This document shows, one piece after another, positions 9,613-17,730 of a stretch of 64,000 bases of DNA. The DNA lies in assembly GCA_965247245.1 (NCBI GenBank), contig CBDFGV010000003.1:992001-1056000 (forward strand), read 5' to 3'. The notes beneath the pieces were generated by a model. The model was given only the letters and a program-made list of their open reading frames with translations, did not search any database and was not told where the DNA came from. Each line of letters begins with the position of its first letter. Within the stretch, counting starts at the first letter, position 1. The stretch comes from Tectiglobus sp965247245. Its GTDB lineage: Bacteria; Pseudomonadota; Alphaproteobacteria; Rhizobiales; Hyphomicrobiaceae. A program made the position numbers and the translations under genes.

Positions 9613-9634
9613 AGCCTTCAATCTGAACGCACAA

Positions 9635-10609
9635 TCAAACAATCCCGTGACGCAGGTTCTGCTCACCACGCCAGAGACGCTCAAGATTGTCCACGAGAAC
9701 ATCAATGACATTGTCCTCGTAAGCGCGTGTCTCGCCGCCCGTATGGGGCGTCAGTATGACGTTCTCAAACGACCACAACCGAGACTCGGACGGCAGCGGC
9801 TCCGGCTCTGTCACATCGATCCCTGCTCCCGCGATACCGCCTGCATCGAGCGTCGCGATGAGCGCTTCCTGATCAACACAACCACCGCGCGCCACGTTGA
9901 TGAGATATCCCGACGACTTCATCGCCGCGAATGCTGGCGTATTCATCAAACCACGCGTCTCATCGGTCAGAGGACACGCGAGCACGACGACGTCGGCCCG
10001 CGGCAGCAGGGAAACGAAAGCGTCGGTCGAGTGCAGTTCATCGATGCCTTCGACAGCTTTTGAAACGTCGCGCCGCACGCCCAGCACAGTCATGCCAAAG
10101 GCCTTCGCCAACTTAGCGATGCGCCCTCCGATTTGACCGACGCCATAAATCAGCATCGTCTTACCCGGCAGCTCTTCTTCGCGCTTCGATAAGTCTGAAA
10201 TCATCGGACGCCAGAACGCCTTCTGCTGATTGCTCCGGGCAACGTGCACCTGCCGCGTCAGCCCGAGCAACAATGCGAATGCATGATCACTAACAGCATT
10301 CGCATTCACGCCAGCGGAATTACAAAGTCGAACTCCGCGATCCGCAATCGCCGATTTGTCAAACTGGTCGTGACCCACTGCACAGACCTGGATGAACTTG
10401 AGCTTCGTCGCTTCCGGCAACAAATCATTCTTCCAAAAGCCGGATGCAACAAGAACGTCGCCCTCACCTATGCGCTCACGCGTCTCTTCGGGCGTCCAGG
10501 TTTGAAAGTGCGCTATTTCGGGCCGCTGCATCGCGAAGCGCTCTGCCAAACAGTAAGCACTGTGGGCAAAATGAATCTTGATATCACCTACGCCCGGAAA
10601 GTCGGTCAT
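9635..10609 (-). CDS. D-2-hydroxyacid dehydrogenase (NAD-dependent)
   Basis: The 324-residue protein belongs to the D-isomer 2-hydroxyacid dehydrogenase family. The NAD-binding motif is VGQIGGRIAKLAKAFG, and the catalytic set is visible as INVARGGCVDQ (Arg), the acidic DVTEPEPLP segment (Glu) and LTPHTGGE (His). It reduces a 2-keto acid or oxidises a D-2-hydroxy acid with NAD(P). The ATG at 10607-10609 has GGAG six bases upstream. An in-frame GTG 147 bases earlier would add a segment not typical of the family. A paralog lies at 61965-62951. Gene order suggests co-transcription with the following two oxidoreductases. Confidence 0.87.
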   Translation of the reverse strand: MTDFPGVGDIKIHFAHSAYCLAERFAMQRPEIAHFQTWTPEETRERIGEGDVLVASGFWKNDLLPEATKLKFIQVCAVGHDQFDKSAIADRGVRLCNSAGVNANAVSDHAFALLLGLTRQVHVARSNQQKAFWRPMISDLSKREEELPGKTMLIYGVGQIGGRIAKLAKAFGMTVLGVRRDVSKAVEGIDELHSTDAFVSLLPRADVVVLACPLTDETRGLMNTPAFAAMKSSGYLINVARGGCVDQEALIATLDAGGIAGAGIDVTEPEPLPSESRLWSFENVILTPHTGGETRAYEDNVIDVLVDNLERLWRGEQNLRHGIV

Positions 10610-10785
10610 GCATCGCTCCGCTTGCTTCGAAAGCCAGCTATCCAGCGAACGCAATTCTTCGCTGGACAACCTCGGCTCAGATTCCAATATCGCCCGAGCA
10701 TAGCTGGTTGACGATGCGACCTGCAACAGGCCAGCAATCGCAAGGCTTTCAAGCACGTTACCCGCAAATGTCGTGCCGCTACGGA

Positions 10786-12321
10786 CTAGGCAGCCCGCGG
10801 ATAAAGCGTACCGATCTCAGCAAGCTCGCTACCGGCTTCCAACTTATCGAGCTCTGCCACCCACGGGCCATCATCTCCCGAAGGCACGCTACAGTTCAGC
10901 ATGGTCAGAGCCTGCTCCGACGTCGTCGGAATGACTTGCGAAAACGCCTCGAACACCAAGCGCAAACAATCCAGCGTTACATAGATAACGGCAGCGCAAC
11001 GCTCTTTGGTATCCTCGTTCTTAATGAGATCCCAAGGCGCCTGGTCCGCGAAATAGTTGTTCATATGATCGCAGACCGTCATCAAGCCCTGGGTCGCATA
11101 CGGGATCTCAGCCAATTGAAGCTTTTTGCCAAAAGGCGCGCACGCTTCCATCACCTGCTTGCGTAATTCCTCATCTGCGTCAGCAACAGCACTCTCGGTC
11201 CGCACCGGAATCCGACCATCGAACCGGCTCCTGGCAAACTTACCGGCACGCGACAGCAGATTGCCAAGCTTATTGCCAAGTTCGCTATTGTAGGCCTGCG
11301 TAATCAGCTCGACCGAAATCTGGCTATCCGCATCCGCACGCGCATTGCGGGCCAGATAGTAGCGCAGCGCATCGGCACCAAGGTTGTCCATCACCTCGAT
11401 CGGGTCGACAACATTGCCCATGGTCTTCGACATCTTGAGGCCGCCAGCGCCAACCCAGTGACCATGCACTGACAGACGCTTTGGTGGGGCCATGTCAATC
11501 GCCATCAGCATGATCGGCCAGTAAACACCGTGCGTCTTGAGGATATCCTTACCGATGAGGTGCTCGCATTCCGCCCACCAAGCGGCATGTTCCGGTTCCG
11601 GCCAGTTGACGTTGGTAATGTAATTGATCAGCGCATCGAACCAGACATAAGTCACATAGTCGTCGTCAAACGGCATTGTCACACCGAGAGAGACCCGACG
11701 CTTGGGACGCGAGATACATAGATCTTCGAGCGGCTCAGCCAGCATCTTGAGGAGCTCGGTCTTGTAGATCTCTGGTTGCACAAAATCCGGGTTGTCAGCG
11801 ATGTGCTTCAGCAAAGCCTCGCGGAATGGCTCGATCTTGAGGAAGTAGTTCTCCTCATTGATTTGCTCAAGCTCCAACGTCGGGTGATCGGGGCACTTTC
11901 CTTCATCATTCAAGTCGCTGGGCTTCTTGAACTGCTCGCAACCCGTACAGTAGATCCCGCTGTATTCTTTTTTGACAATCAGGTCAGCATCGAACATCCG
12001 CTGCTCGATCTCGGCAACGCGCTCCTTATGTTCGGGCCGGCTGGTGCGCACGAAATAGTCGTAGTCAACCGAGAGCCGATCAAACACGTTGCGGAACTCC
12101 GCAGAACGGCCGTCGAGATATTCCTCGACGCTCAACCCACTCTCGGCTGCCGCTTCCTGGTTCTTCTGCCCGTGCTCATCACAACCGGTTGTCAGCTTAC
12201 CTTCATAGCCAATCGCAACCCGGTTGCGCTTCAGAATGTCCGCCATGACAGTCGTATGCGCATGGCCGATATGCGGGGCACCATTCACGTAGTAGATCGG
12301 TGTCGTAATGTAGGTTTTCAT
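10786..12321 (-). CDS. metG: Methionyl-tRNA synthetase
   Basis: The 511-residue class I aminoacyl-tRNA synthetase charges tRNA-Met. HIGH is at 17-20 and the second signature is KMSKT at 296-300, a variant of KMSKS. A single zinc knuckle is seen (Cys125, Cys128, Cys143, His146). The length matches short MetRS without the C-terminal dimerisation domain. The start is the ATG at 12319-12321 (MKTYITTPIYY); the in-frame extension upstream is not conserved in style. The GCDEHGQKNQEAA stretch differs from the GTDEHGxKI common in housekeeping bacterial MetRS. The neighbours are oxidoreductases rather than holB, tmk or tatD, the usual alphaproteobacterial company, so this could be a second, divergent copy. 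Confidence 0.93.
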   Translation of the reverse strand: MKTYITTPIYYVNGAPHIGHAHTTVMADILKRNRVAIGYEGKLTTGCDEHGQKNQEAAAESGLSVEEYLDGRSAEFRNVFDRLSVDYDYFVRTSRPEHKERVAEIEQRMFDADLIVKKEYSGIYCTGCEQFKKPSDLNDEGKCPDHPTLELEQINEENYFLKIEPFREALLKHIADNPDFVQPEIYKTELLKMLAEPLEDLCISRPKRRVSLGVTMPFDDDYVTYVWFDALINYITNVNWPEPEHAAWWAECEHLIGKDILKTHGVYWPIMLMAIDMAPPKRLSVHGHWVGAGGLKMSKTMGNVVDPIEVMDNLGADALRYYLARNARADADSQISVELITQAYNSELGNKLGNLLSRAGKFARSRFDGRIPVRTESAVADADEELRKQVMEACAPFGKKLQLAEIPYATQGLMTVCDHMNNYFADQAPWDLIKNEDTKERCAAVIYVTLDCLRLVFEAFSQVIPTTSEQALTMLNCSVPSGDDGPWVAELDKLEAGSELAEIGTLYPRAA

Positions 12322-12459
12322 CGTAACCTGCCACAAAGCAAAGACTGCAAATGATAGAGACATTGCGCTCACTGACAGTCAGATCCATCAATGGCACACT
12401 TCGGGTGAGAGCCGCCTTCTACGGTCGAACCCGCTCACGAATCAAGTCCGGTCCCGGAC

Positions 12460-13032
12460 TTAAGCCCGAATTCGGTTGAACGTGCGAGGATCAATAGCTG
12501 ATTGCGCATCAGAAACAAACGCCCTTCGCAGCTTATTGAACGCGTCTCGAACCTCATCAGGCGAAGCGCCCAAGCGCCCCTCTTGCAGGCTTCGCAAGAA
12601 ATCGTAGGCATCAACAAGGTGGTCAAGTATCTCCTGACGATGTCCTTTGTAGGCTTCGTGCTTCAGCTCACCGTGGGTCGGATCCTGTAAATTCGGGAAG
12701 TAGAGACGACCTTCATCGATCCGCGCACTCAACCTGGACCTGAGTTGTATATAGTCTGTCGGTGGCAGATTTGCATCCAGCTTCAAATGCTCCTCCACTT
12801 CCGCCATAAGCAGAATACATGCCTGCGACCACTGAATGATGTGATCCTCCCGATGTAGGCGGAGTTGCCAACGATTGAGCCGCTGCTGGCGGTAAAAGAC
12901 CCATAGAGACAGGATCAACGCGACAAGCGAGAGAAGAGCCGCAACCGTCTGGCTTATCGCGGCCAGCGCCTCAATCTTCGATGCATCATCCAACTTGTTG
13001 GATTGAAACGAAAAGAATTCCCACCAGTTCAT
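12460..13032 (-). CDS. Membrane-anchored protein of unknown function
   Basis: The 190-residue protein is not recognised. It has one N-terminal hydrophobic helix (about residues 25-48, AAISQTVAALLSLVALILSLWVF) followed by a basic stretch (RQQRLNRWQLRLHRED). The remainder is charged, mostly helical and probably cytosolic, with no catalytic motif seen. The ATG at 13030-13032 was preferred over a TTG nine bases earlier. It is read on the same strand as metG but lies about 140 bases from it, so operon membership is unclear. The topology is like small membrane-tethered helical proteins. No function is proposed. Confidence 0.65.
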   Translation of the reverse strand: MNWWEFFSFQSNKLDDASKIEALAAISQTVAALLSLVALILSLWVFYRQQRLNRWQLRLHREDHIIQWSQACILLMAEVEEHLKLDANLPPTDYIQLRSRLSARIDEGRLYFPNLQDPTHGELKHEAYKGHRQEILDHLVDAYDFLRSLQEGRLGASPDEVRDAFNKLRRAFVSDAQSAIDPRTFNRIRA

Positions 13033-13299
13033 GTAACCCAATCATTCTGGCGATCCTCGGCAGACGCGTTGGATCCCTAATTCCTTAGTGTTGGCAGCAG
13101 CTTGATATCAGAACGAGCATTTGATCGCTAACCGCCACAGCCGTTTGGCCAAAGCGTGGCATTCATCGAGCCGACCAGCCCCAGCGCTGACACGTTTCTG
13201 ATTTTGCTGCCACGCGCTGTACAGCTCTGATCCGTTGCAGCATAGTCGTCACCTCAATTTCGAGATGACCGCAGGCGTCAGACGAGCGAGGAAGTGGGT

Positions 13300-13818
13300 A
13301 TGCGCATAGTCAATCCAACCTATGGGATCGACAACAGCTCCAGTGAAACCCTGGCAGCCCAGCCACTTGACTGGATGCAGGATCCCATTGCGCTTTTTTC
13401 GAACTCAAAGCCGAACGCGCGTGAGCTCATGGACGGGCTCAAGGCAAAGCTGGCGCAAGACAGGCCAATCGACAACATTGACTTCATCTACAAGCCAAGC
13501 GCCAGCCAACCAGCTGCTCCAGAAATCATCGATCAGGTTGTTCAGAAATATCGCGCTGCACTCCTCGCTCTCGGGGATTGAGGCTCCTGCTCATCGTGGA
13601 GTTTCCATGACTGCATTGAACTCGAAAAGCGCGGCATCACAGCCTACCTGATTGCTTCCGATACGTTCGAACCGCTGGTCCGTGCTCAGGCCGAAGCCCG
13701 TCGGGTTGAGCCCAAGATGATCATCGTGAAGCATCCTATAGGTGGACTGAACGCTGAAGAACTGAGCGAGCGGATCGATACGGCTTACGCAGCCTTCAAG
13801 AACATTGCGACGACCTGA
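13300..13818 (+). CDS. UGSC-motif selenoprotein (in-frame TGA = Sec94)
   Basis: Read with the TGA at 13579-13581 as selenocysteine, the gene encodes 172 residues ending at a TGA at 13816-13818. The codons TGA-GGC-TCC-TGC give Sec94-Gly-Ser-Cys97, the UGSC motif known from marine selenoproteome surveys as a selenoprotein family of unknown function. Coding character continues after the TGA: SSWSFHDCIELEKRG, LIASDTFEPLVRAQAE and IIVKHPIGGLNAEEL. A 7-bp stem with a G-first loop starts 12 bases after the TGA and fits a bacterial SECIS. The Sec/Cys pair suggests a redox or thiol-based active site; this is inference. The ATG has GAGGAAG upstream. Two paralogous Cys-containing genes follow immediately on the same strand. 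Confidence 0.85.
13594..13610 (+). promoter_or_regulatory. Candidate bacterial SECIS hairpin
   Basis: TCGTGGA (13594-13600) pairs with TCCATGA (13604-13610), seven pairs with one G-U, around a GTT loop (13601-13603). The loop begins with G and lies about 20 bases after the TGA. Known bacterial SECIS elements need a G in the first two loop bases and a UGA-to-loop distance of roughly 16-37 bases. SelB would bind this hairpin to deliver Sec-tRNA. Confidence 0.65.
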
Positions 13819-13830
13819 TCGAAACCAGCG

Positions 13831-13866
13831 TGACGCCGCCGCATTTGAATAAACAAGGCGGCGTCA
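13831..13866 (+). terminator. Strong hairpin between selenoprotein gene and partner gene
   Basis: TGACGCCGCC (13831-13840) and GGCGGCGTCA (13857-13866) form a perfect 10-bp stem around a 16-base A/T-rich loop, 12 bases after the selenoprotein stop. No U-tract follows, so it may stabilise or process the mRNA, or be a weak attenuator, rather than stop transcription. If the next gene starts at 13896 the hairpin lies wholly in its leader. Confidence 0.5.
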
Positions 13867-13895
13867 ATCCAAATCAGAAAAGTACAGCATTCCGC

Positions 13896-14936
13896 ATGAC
13901 AGCAGCTTACGATACTGAGTTCATCGATATCGACGATATGTCGTTTGAGGACTTCAACGACATGGCGGAAGAGCAGGGCTGGAGCGATGGCATGCCGCTG
14001 TATGTGCCAACCGAAACAGCGGTTGCGAGCCTCGTCGAGACGATGCGTGGCGACAACGAACCAATCGGCCCGATTTCACCGCGCCAGATCACTCCGACAC
14101 TGAACAGCCTTGCAGCCAACGCAGTCATGGCAGGATGCAAACCATCCTATTTCCCCGCGGTTGTCGCAGCCTTGAGAGCCTGTCTTAAGCCTGAGTACAA
14201 TCTTCACGGCACTTTGGCGACAACACATCCTTGCACCAACATGGTGCTACTGAGCGGCCCGATCCGAAGTCAGATCGGCATCAACTGTTCCAGCAACTGT
14301 TTTGGGCAAGGCTGGCGTGCGAATGCAGCGATCGGCAGAGCGCTACAGCTCATAATGGTCAACATTGGTGGCGCCCGCCCAGCGGATATGGATCGTGCTA
14401 CTCAGGGATCACCGGGCAAATATGCCTTCTGCTTCGGTGAAAACGAGGAAGAGAGCCCCTGGGAACCGTTTCATGTCCGCAACGGCTTCTCGGTAACGGA
14501 CAGCGTCGCCACAACCATGGCTGCGGAGGCACCGCACAATATTAATGACCACGGCTCCAACTCCGGAGAGGGAATCCTCAAAACTATTGCCGGCACCATT
14601 TGCCAGGTTGGTTCCAACAACGTGTACTTGAATGGCCCGATGTTCGTCATCTTCGGTCCTGAACACGCGCAGACGGTCGCGCGCGACGGCTTCTCCGTGA
14701 CAGCCGCCCAAGAGTACCTGCGAGAGAATTCTAAGGTTCATGTTTCGCGGATCTCGGAGGAGAATTTGGAGAGCTGGGTCGGCCAAGACAGACACCCCAT
14801 AAACGATCATTACTATCCAGCGGCTGAACCTTCTGACATCCGAGTTGTGGTAGCCGGCGGCCCAGGCAAACACTCCGCGTTTATTCCAGCCTTTGGGAAC
14901 ACCGGTGCTCCAAGCGTGATGATCCGACAGCCTTAG
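13896..14936 (+). CDS. UGSC-associated conserved protein A (function unknown)
   Basis: This 346-residue soluble protein follows the selenoprotein gene and is a paralog of the next gene. Shared blocks are SDG[ML]PL near the N-terminus, a GC pair (MAGCKPSY), GPI followed by GINC, RANAxIGRAL, and GSPGKYAFCFGE. Three Cys positions (AGC, INC, FCF) are conserved between the two paralogs, and the ends VVVAGGPGKHSA and VVVTGGPGTKMA match. No signal peptide or known catalytic motif was recognised. The ATG start was preferred because an in-frame GTG at 13830 would put the 13831-13866 hairpin inside the coding region; that start cannot be excluded. A partner or substrate-binding role with the selenoprotein is inferred from position. 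Confidence 0.75.
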   Translation: MTAAYDTEFIDIDDMSFEDFNDMAEEQGWSDGMPLYVPTETAVASLVETMRGDNEPIGPISPRQITPTLNSLAANAVMAGCKPSYFPAVVAALRACLKPEYNLHGTLATTHPCTNMVLLSGPIRSQIGINCSSNCFGQGWRANAAIGRALQLIMVNIGGARPADMDRATQGSPGKYAFCFGENEEESPWEPFHVRNGFSVTDSVATTMAAEAPHNINDHGSNSGEGILKTIAGTICQVGSNNVYLNGPMFVIFGPEHAQTVARDGFSVTAAQEYLRENSKVHVSRISEENLESWVGQDRHPINDHYYPAAEPSDIRVVVAGGPGKHSAFIPAFGNTGAPSVMIRQP

Positions 14937-14944
14937 GCGCTACC

Positions 14945-15937
14945 ATGAGCACGTTCGGGGATTGGCCGCTATTCGAAGCTGACGTGAGTTTTGATGACGC
15001 CCAGTCAACACTGCTCGCAGCGGGACTATCGGATGGACTTCCATTAGTTCCGCCCACGACCGATCGCCTGTCTGCAATGCTTGCCGGCTCAGCAAATCCA
15101 GAAAAATCGCTTGGCCCAATTCCACCGCTTTTCGGGGATCTGACGCCAGCAGCCGTTGCCTATAACTGCGTGCTAGCCGGCTGTACCACCGACGCCATGC
15201 CCGTAGTCTTAGCAGCTGCTGAAGCATGTCGTGACGAGACGTTCAACCTTCTCGGACTAGCAACGACCACGGGCTCACCCGCAATCGCGATTGTTGTCCA
15301 TGGCCCAATCACGCAACAGATTGTTATGAACAGCGGCATCAATTGCCTCGGGCCCGGCAACCGAGCGAATGCCACAATAGGTCGAGCCGTGAGTCTCGTG
15401 TTGCGCAACATTGCGGGAATGCGAATTGGGGCCGCTGATATGGCAACGCTCGGTCAGCCAGGAAAGTACACTTTTTGCTTTGCTGAGGCCCAGTCATCAC
15501 CTTTCATGGCAGTCCACGTGAACCAAGGCCTGAAATCGCAAGACAACGCTGTCACAGTCTTGGGCGTCTCAGGAACGATCGAGGTCCTTCCATCACAGAG
15601 CGAAGGGAACTGGGATACACCGGAGTCCGTTCTCGACCCAATTGCAAAGGTGATGCAGGCGGCCTGGGTTGGCGGAGGTGGCATGCACAAGCCCGAGCGC
15701 GGCGACCAGGTTTTCCTCTTGCCACCGGAACTCGCAAACTTGATCTCGCAACGCGGATGGGAACTCGATCAAGTTAAGCAATACATCTACGACAAGTCCG
15801 CAAACCTTGGCGGGGGTCCTATCGCAGCCGGCCCCGCTAACATCTTCGTCGTCGTGACCGGCGGACCTGGAACAAAGATGGCCGTGCTGCCGCTATGGGG
15901 CGGCGGCACGCGGGCTGTGACTCGAAAGATCACGTAG
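14945..15937 (+). CDS. UGSC-associated conserved protein B (function unknown)
   Basis: The 330-residue protein starts eight bases after the preceding paralog and shares its architecture: LSDGLPLVPPTTD, NCVLAGCTTDAMP, HGPITQ, NSGINCLGPGNRANATIGRA, TLGQPGKYTFCFAE and a C-terminal VVVTGGPGTKMAVLPLWG. Conserved Cys occur in AGC, INC and FCF. The tight spacing implies translational coupling and a stable hetero-oligomer with protein A is plausible. It is soluble with no visible cofactor motif. The family is not one I can name. The selenoprotein, A and B are all plus-strand, and the next gene, TrkH, converges from the other strand, so the unit ends here. Confidence 0.78.
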   Translation: MSTFGDWPLFEADVSFDDAQSTLLAAGLSDGLPLVPPTTDRLSAMLAGSANPEKSLGPIPPLFGDLTPAAVAYNCVLAGCTTDAMPVVLAAAEACRDETFNLLGLATTTGSPAIAIVVHGPITQQIVMNSGINCLGPGNRANATIGRAVSLVLRNIAGMRIGAADMATLGQPGKYTFCFAEAQSSPFMAVHVNQGLKSQDNAVTVLGVSGTIEVLPSQSEGNWDTPESVLDPIAKVMQAAWVGGGGMHKPERGDQVFLLPPELANLISQRGWELDQVKQYIYDKSANLGGGPIAAGPANIFVVVTGGPGTKMAVLPLWGGGTRAVTRKIT

Positions 15938-15939
15938 CC

Positions 15940-17385
15940 CTAGCTGCGCCAGAATTCCGGCCTCAGCAACACCAAAACCGTAAACAGTTCGAGGCGCCCA
16001 AGAAGCATTGCAAAAGACAAAATCCACTTGGCCGTCGCTGGTAAGCTCGAGTAGTTGCCGGCGGGTCCAATAAATTCACCAAGACCCGGGCCAACATTAC
16101 CAACAGCACTAGCCGCTGCCGACAACGAGGTTGTCAGATCCAACCCGAGAGCGCTCAGGATCACGGTGAATACACCGACTGTCGTCATGTAGATGGCAAG
16201 AAATGCAATGACAGAAAATGGTACGTCATCCGGTAGGCGGCGCTCATTGTAGGTTAGCGTCACAACACGATTGGGGCTCATCAAATGGAGAAAGTGACTG
16301 CGGGTCAAAGCGCCTGCCACCTGCAAGCGATAGATCTTGATCCCACCACACGTTGAACCCGAACACCCACCGATGAACATCAGCAAAAAGAACAGGCCAA
16401 CGGCGAACGACCCCCACGCCGTATAGTCACCCGACGAGTAGCCTGTCGTTGTTATGATGGACGTGACATTGAACGTTGCGAGTCGGATTGCATCACTCAG
16501 CGGCAGATCCCGTGATGCACTCAGCCAAAGCGAAACAATGATGCAGATCGTAACCAGAAAGGCCACGAACCCACGGACTTGCGAGTCCCGCCACAATGCG
16601 GAAGGCTCGCCACGCAACATCCGGATGAACACAACAAACGGAAGCGCGCCCAGAATCATGAAAACGATACAGGCCCAATGCAGGGCTGGGCTTTGCCAAA
16701 ACCCGAAACTCTTATCGTGCGTAGAGAACCCTGCTGTCGCAACCGTCGTCAGGCCGTGATTAATGGCATCGAAGGCCGTCATGCCCAGCGCAATGTACGT
16801 GGCAATGCAAGCAACGATGAGGGCCGCATAGATACCAGCCGTTGCAGTGACCAATTCCAGCGCGCGCGGCAGCACCTTCTCAGAGCGGTCCGAGCTTTCG
16901 GTCTGGAACAGCTGCATACCACCGACACGTAGAAACGGCAGGATGATCAGCGCGGTAACAACGATCCCCAAACCGCCCAATCCTTGCAGAATTGATCGCC
17001 AGAGCAGTATCCCTCTCGGCAACGAATCAAGCGGCACCAGCACGGTTGCGCCTGTGGTGGTGAGACCGGACATCGATTCAAAGAAAGCATCGGTGTAGGG
17101 CAGGCCCTGTCCGACAAACGGTACGGCTGCAAAGGCTGCCACAAAAACCCAGATGAAGGTTGTAAGAACAAAGCCTTCCTTCAAGCCGAGTTGCATTGGC
17201 TTGTCATCATAGGCGACGAGCAACATCAGTCCGCCTATGAAGAACGTGAATACCGCAGATGCCAGGAACACGCGCCAGCCCGGCTCGTTATCGGCAATGT
17301 CAACAATCGCCGGCAACACCATGGTTGCGGCGATCGCGCAAAGCACGAGCCCAAGTGTGAGCACTATCGGTCGGAGCTGAACCAC
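15940..17385 (-). CDS. TrkH-family potassium uptake protein
   Basis: The 481-residue polytopic membrane protein is the pore subunit of a Trk/Ktr-type K+ uptake system. Pore-loop-like segments are seen at ESMSGLTTTGATVL, GLTTVATAGFSTHD, NVTSIITTTGYSSGD and AAASAVGNVGPGLG, each with the selectivity-filter glycine in a TTTG/TAG/VGN context. Multiple hydrophobic helices span the length, which fits TrkH. The start is a GTG chosen because the following LRPIVLTLGLVLCAIAA matches the usual first helix. No TrkA or KtrA gene is in the window, so its NAD-binding gating subunit must be elsewhere. It converges with the UGSC-associated genes, only two bases apart. Confidence 0.92.
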   Translation of the reverse strand: MVQLRPIVLTLGLVLCAIAATMVLPAIVDIADNEPGWRVFLASAVFTFFIGGLMLLVAYDDKPMQLGLKEGFVLTTFIWVFVAAFAAVPFVGQGLPYTDAFFESMSGLTTTGATVLVPLDSLPRGILLWRSILQGLGGLGIVVTALIILPFLRVGGMQLFQTESSDRSEKVLPRALELVTATAGIYAALIVACIATYIALGMTAFDAINHGLTTVATAGFSTHDKSFGFWQSPALHWACIVFMILGALPFVVFIRMLRGEPSALWRDSQVRGFVAFLVTICIIVSLWLSASRDLPLSDAIRLATFNVTSIITTTGYSSGDYTAWGSFAVGLFFLLMFIGGCSGSTCGGIKIYRLQVAGALTRSHFLHLMSPNRVVTLTYNERRLPDDVPFSVIAFLAIYMTTVGVFTVILSALGLDLTTSLSAAASAVGNVGPGLGEFIGPAGNYSSLPATAKWILSFAMLLGRLELFTVLVLLRPEFWRS

Positions 17386-17730
17386 GAGCTGATTTGCAGT
17401 CCTCGTTCATAGGGTGGCACTTGCAACAGCTAACTCGATGCTGATGCTGCAGGAACGCGACTCTTTAAAACTTGGGAAATGCTGGTATGCGCAACGCGGC
17501 AAAGTTTCCAGCTGATCACAGCATAGGGCACTTAACATGCTGTAAAGAATAACATTGTGACAGAAATTCCGTCGCTACATATCGAAAGATTGTTGCAATT
17601 TTCAATGCTCACTCGGACGATATGCGGTCACGGCAGACAAGTTGCAGCAACATTCTCGTTTTGTGGTCGCCACCTGCGCTGCAATAATGGTCAATAACGC
17701 AGGAAGAAAAATCAATCAGCGGGCCAGTTT
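17386..17730. other. Divergent intergenic region
   Basis: This 345-base stretch lies between trkH (minus) and the enolase-superfamily gene (plus). It is more A/T-rich than its neighbours and should carry both promoters. No small gene, RNA or clear inverted repeat was recognised. Confidence 0.4.

Noticed and set aside
13582..13603. Hairpin GGCTCC/GGAGTT just after the TGA as a SECIS
   Set aside because: Its loop lies only six bases from the TGA, closer than known bacterial SECIS loops, and two pairs are G-U. The 13594-13610 hairpin fits the rules better.
13322..13651. Alternative frame overlapping the UGSC region
   Set aside because: It is out of frame with the conserved UGSC protein and has no recognisable domain. 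The Sec readthrough frame explains the locus far better.
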